64,000 bases of DNA from Phytophthora sp. 'mugwort' (lineage: Eukaryota > Oomycota > Peronosporomycetes > Peronosporales > Peronosporaceae). The position numbers and the translations under genes are program-made. The stretch is from positions 1,798,001 through 1,862,000 of the forward strand of contig JAUCEF010000008.1 in the NCBI GenBank assembly GCA_033558025.1, given 5' to 3'. Shown here piece by piece: positions 60,116 through 64,000 of this stretch. The notes below the pieces were generated by a model. It was not told the DNA's origin and ran no database searches. It saw only the letters and a program-made list of their open reading frames with translations. The first letter of the stretch is position 1, and each line of letters begins with the position of its first letter.

Positions 60116-61911
60116 GGAGGGGAGTAGTTCGGTGCACTTGCTTCTTCTAGTCCAGGTCGATGACGCACAGCTCGCGGTTTTCTGGCAGCTTCGTTGAGCG
60201 AGTTGGTCGCAAACTCACGAGCTCCGTCGTGCCGCACAAACTTGACCTTCTTGCCGAACTGCTTCTGCACCTTCATGATGTACGTCTTGATGCAGTCTTC
60301 GCTCTCCGACTTGGCACGCAGGCAGAAACCCTTCATGCATCCACTGGCTTCGTCCACGATCAGTAGCAGGTACTTGCTGCCGCCAAGCGAGGTTTCCTCC
60401 ATGGGTCCGCAGATGTCGAAGTGGAGCAGCTCAAATGTGTCGTAGCGACGCTTGTCACGGTTGCTTGGGAATGGTTTTTGGACCATTTTACCTTGCTGGC
60501 AACCACGACACAGACTTGGTCCGCTCGACTTGAAAGGTGCCTTCGCGTCCTTGATCATGTGGTTGTCGACCATCTTGCGAAGCACCTCAACCGGAGCGTG
60601 ACCCATGCGCGCGTGCAGGTCGACAGTCTTGCCACTCGTCGCCGCATTCGCCGATCGCTGAGGCGTCTGAAGCCAGTAGAGTCCATCCATGAGGTTTGCC
60701 GTCGCCACCACTTGCTTGGAGCCTTTGTGCGCAATCTGCATCTTGGTGCCGTCGAACACCACTTGAAACTTGTCACTTTTGTTGATCTGCGGTACCGAAA
60801 GCAGATTCTTGCTCATGCTTGGCACGTACAGCGCGTTCTTAATCTCGATCTCGCGCTCGTCGCCATTGGGCAGAACCACTTGTTCCACGATGGTCCCCAC
60901 ACCCTTGATGGCCGCCTTGTTGCCGTCGGCCACCGAAAGTTCGCCTTCGTTCCGCTCAATCAAATGGACGAACTTGGTCTTGTCGTTGCAGATGTGGTGC
61001 GTTGCGCCGCTGTCGACCGCCCACATCCCGGACACATTCTTGCCCGTCGAAACCCCACATTCCAGTGAAACCGCGAACGCTACTTGATCGTAGTCGTAGT
61101 CGTAGCCGTTGCTGTCGTTTCTCCACTGGATGTTGTTGGCCCCGCGTCCACGGCCGTTGCCGCCGCGTCTCGGCCCTCGGTTCTCGTCCTTCTGCTTGGT
61201 CCAGCACTTGTCAATCGTGTGCCCCACTTTTCCGCAGTACGTACACTGGCGAGACTCTCGGTCGGTGTTGAACGCCTTGGCCGCATTCTCCGTCTTCACC
61301 GTCGCCGTCTTCTCGCCTTGTCTCTTGATGTGCTCGTTCGTGAGCACCTTCACGACGTCTTGCGACCGCAGTTCAGCGCCGCTCATCTCCAAGTTCAGTA
61401 CGACGTTCTCGTAGCTCTTGGGGAGGCTGCGCAACAAGCAGATCGCCACGTCCTCGTCCTCCATCTTGGCACCGATGCTGCTGAGCTTGGCGCTGATGTT
61501 AAGGACCTCGTTGCAATGATGCAACACATTGCCGCCTTCCGACATCTCCATGCTGAAGAGTTGGCGCTTCAGGTAGATGCGTCCAGCCTTCTGCGAACCA
61601 CCGTACAGCGTCTTCAGGCGCGACCAGGCAACCCACGCTTCCTCGCAGTCGTCGACCACATGGTGGTAGTCCGCGTCCATGTGGAGCAGCATCAGTCCGA
61701 AAGCGATGTTGCTCAACTTGACGTAGTCGTCCTTGGCCCGCGAGTCCGTGTAGCTTGGCGTCGTCTCACGGTTCACGACATGCCACGTCGACTTGGTCAG
61801 GAACACGCCACGCATGTAGCGGTTCCACGTCGCGTAGTTGTCCCCGTTGAACTTGTCAATGGAGACCTTGGTCGAGGCGTCTTGGGCAGAGGACATGGTG
61901 CTTGGGCTCAT
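60116..61911 (-). pseudogene. CopA-6 gag-protease-integrase with internal deletion
   Basis: Gag starts at 61,911 ([11 protein letters not shown]). The frame is open through the knuckle [14 protein letters not shown] near 61,215-61,255, the protease [11 protein letters not shown] near 60,995-61,030, the pre-integrase [17 protein letters not shown] near 60,575-60,630 and the first integrase blocks ([24 protein letters not shown] near 60,195-60,240). Then TNSL joins directly to [18 protein letters not shown]. Some 0.7 kb with the third catalytic residue is deleted in frame. This gag-protease part has no stop, so it could still make particles if expressed. Confidence 0.88.
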
Positions 61912-61915
61912 AACC

Positions 61916-62256
61916 TGATGAAAGGTATGGATCTTGGACACGAAGCTTGTACGAAGCGGAGGGAGGGATGTCGCAGACGGCGGGACCGGAGCGAAGGCAC
62001 TTGAGGGGTAGAATGAAGATTCGAAAGTGATTGATTTATCGGAGCTTACACTACCTAGTCTACCACATAGATATGCAGCCCTGCATCCAATCATTTGGTG
62101 CATCCAATCACCAACACTCCGCACTCGTCCAATCATCCTACTAGTCTAATCATCGGTTGCGTAAACAACGTACCGTAAACATCGCGGGATCGTGTTGGAC
62201 CGGTTCGGGTTAACCGGTTACTGGTACAGAGTACCAAAACCCGGCAACCCTTAATA
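61916..62256 (-). repeat. 5' LTR of CopA-6, D/A mosaic
   Basis: From 61,916 to about 62,028 the sequence is LTR-D (R/U5 side); from the tcgaaagtgattgattta core onward it is LTR-A. Length 341 bp. The outer flank GTAGC belongs to CopA-8 RT. The primer-binding site is 61,900-61,915. Confidence 0.82.
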
Positions 62257-64000
62257 GTAGCGAAAGATACGCTTGACCGCAACCCAGTGTTCTTCTTGAG
62301 GGTTCTCCATGAAGCGCGACGCATAGCCAACGGCGTACGCGATGTCCGGGCGCGTGGCAGTCATCAAGTGCATCAGAGCACCCACAGCTTCGCGAAACGG
62401 AGCGTTCACCTTGGTCGCTGCGTCACTTGGAACCAGTCGAGTGCTCATGACTACCGGACTCACCACAGCCTTGCACTCGTCCATACCGAAACGCTTCAGG
62501 ATATCATCCACATAACGCCGCTGGCACATCGTCACGCTGCCGTCCGGGCCATCCACCAGCTCGATTCCAAGGACGAACACACACTTGCCACTGTCAGTCA
62601 TTTCGAAGCGTGTCTTGAGGTCGTTCTTCGTGCGTGAGATCAGCTCGGGTGAACTTCCGGTGACCAACACATCGTCCACGTAGACCAGCACGAGCACACA
62701 GTGGCCATCGACAACCTTGATGTAGAGGCACGGGTCGAAGGCTGAAACTTGAAAACCGATAGAACACACGAATTCGTCGAAGGTCTCGTTCCATACGCGC
62801 GAAGCTTGCTTGAGACCGTAAATCGCCTTCACCAATTCCAGGCAGTCGAAATCACCATCCAGCTCGACGCCTTCAGGAACCACGCAGAACACCAACTCTT
62901 TCATTATCCCGTATAGGAATGCCGTTACCACGTCGAGTTGGTCGAGGGGCCAGTCGAAATACTTGGCGATCGCGATGACCATGCGCAGCGTCACGTACTT
63001 GACCACGGGCGAGAACGTCTCCGTGTAGTCGATGCCGTACTTTTGCTTGAAACCCTTGGCCACCAGGCGCGCCTTGTACTTCTCGATCGATCCGTCGGCT
63101 TTGCGCTTAATCTTGAACACCCACTTGGTACCGATGGCGCTTTGTCCGCTGGGCAACTTGGCAGCACGAAACACACCACGAAGTCGCATCGACTTTAACT
63201 CAGCACGAATCGCCTTGCGCCAGTGCAATTGGTCCGGGCCGTTGACCGCTTCTTGGAATGTCGACGGCTCCGATAAGTCCACGGCTGCTTCGACCGCGTT
63301 GGCACTTGCACGCCAAAACACAGATGGAGTCGATTCTTCATCTTGGTCTCTAGACTTTTCTTCTTCATCTGCGTCTGTTCGGTGCGAAGGGGAGTCGTTC
63401 GGTGCACTTGCTTCTTCCAGTCCAGGTCGATGACGCACAGCGCGCGGTCTTCTGGCAGCTTCATCTTCGTCACTCGGGCGGCTCTTGCGCTTCCCTGCCT
63501 GTTTGTACTCCGTCTGGCGCGGACCATCATCGTCGATGTCGAGCGAGTCGAAGTCCAGGTCGTCGACATCTTCATCAGAAATCGACGGTGAAAATCCAAA
63601 GGTTGATTCATCGAAGTTGACATCGCGACTGATGACCACCTGCCCCGCCTCGATGTCATAAAGTCGATACGCCTTGGACACTTCTTCGTAACCCAGAAAC
63701 AATCCGGCGCGAGCCTTGGGATCCCACTTGAGTCGCTTCTCCTTCGGAGTCAGGATGTACGTCCGACAGCCGAAAACACGCATGTGCTTCACACTCGGCT
63801 TGGACTTGTAGACGATCTCGAACGGAGTCTTGTGCTCGATCTTGGGTGACGGCAGGCGGTTCTTCACATAGATGGCCGTCATCGCCGCCTCAGCCCAGAA
63901 ACACTTGTCCAGCTTGGCGTGATGCAACATGCTGCGGCCGATCGTGACGATAGTTCGGATGGCTCGCTCTGCCGTGCCGTTGGTCTGGTGCGCGTACGGA
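62257..64000 (-). pseudogene. CopA-8 integrase end, RT and RNase H start, runs off the edge
   Basis: One frame is open from the window edge to 62,257 (about 580 codons). It contains the third integrase residue (NGTAERAIRTI near 63,950-63,985), the linker with EKRLKWDPKARAGLFLGYEE, RT with LVYVDDVLVTGSS near 62,650-62,690 and FRYY at the cut. The mosaic 5' LTR of CopA-6 ends the reading at IFRY. There is no stop or shift in the visible part. Whether the whole element is intact cannot be seen. Confidence 0.88.

Larger units (their letters stand above)
53007..62256 (-). mobile_element. CopA-6: Copia element split by CopA-7 and a solo LTR-D
   Basis: Parts are a 3' LTR (53,007-53,345), RNase H and RT (53,353-54,462), RT start and linker (59,211-59,765), gag to integrase (60,121-61,911) and a 5' LTR (61,916-62,256). 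CopA-7 separates the first two parts with TTCAC on both sides. A solo LTR-D separates the next two with GGAGG. Both element LTRs are mosaics of LTR-D and LTR-A. The right end lies in the RT of CopA-8. Confidence 0.85.

Overview
The window is retrotransposon-dense nuclear DNA of a eukaryote, most likely a filamentous oomycete of the Phytophthora/Peronosporales type. This is an inference. It rests on the style of the Ty3/Gypsy and Ty1/Copia elements, on very short introns (72 and 81 bp), on two host genes with stop codons 4 bp apart, and on LTR promoters resembling the oomycete initiator. No bacterial, CRISPR, rRNA or tRNA locus is visible.

Layout. 1-4,695: 3' part of a decayed Ty3/Gypsy element on + (RNase H, integrase, chromodomain, 3' LTR), with a second ORF on the opposite strand between integrase and LTR. 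4,733-5,740: fossil Tc1/mariner-type DDE transposase. 5,817-6,420: unknown broken gene. 6,716-9,047: broken coiled-coil gene with one convincing 3' intron. 9,052-11,952: a complete two-exon SulP anion transporter with STAS and cyclic-nucleotide-binding-like domains, the only clearly intact host gene. 12,328-15,460: dead LINE on -. 16,500-16,660: a long hairpin. 16,711-23,893: second Gypsy element on -, with the same convergent layout as the first.

23,894-64,000 is one stack of Ty1/Copia elements inserted into each other. I separate three coding families: CopA, CopB, and CopC, which is close to CopA. A fourth LTR type, D, is seen only as LTRs. Target-site duplications read from the sequence fix several layers. 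CopC-1 (37,762-42,871) sits in CopA-4 with GGACG on both sides. A solo CopC LTR (41,233-41,589) sits inside CopC-1 with TTGAC. CopA-7 (54,463-59,205) sits in CopA-6 with TTCAC. A solo LTR-D (59,766-60,115) sits in CopA-6 with GGAGG. CopA-6 in turn interrupts CopA-8, which runs off the right edge. Three LTRs serve as the 3' LTR of one unit and the 5' LTR of the next.

How the genes work together: each Copia unit codes gag, CCHC knuckle, protease, integrase, reverse transcriptase and RNase H in one long frame. Translation starts at an ATG that lies inside the primer-binding site, which matches the anticodon arm of initiator tRNA-Met. Nearly every copy carries frameshifts or stops, many shared between copies, so recent amplification was probably helped in trans. 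The best candidate for something undescribed is the convergent Gypsy architecture: a large acidic, Ser-rich, coiled-coil ORF antisense to pol and just inside the 3' LTR in both copies.
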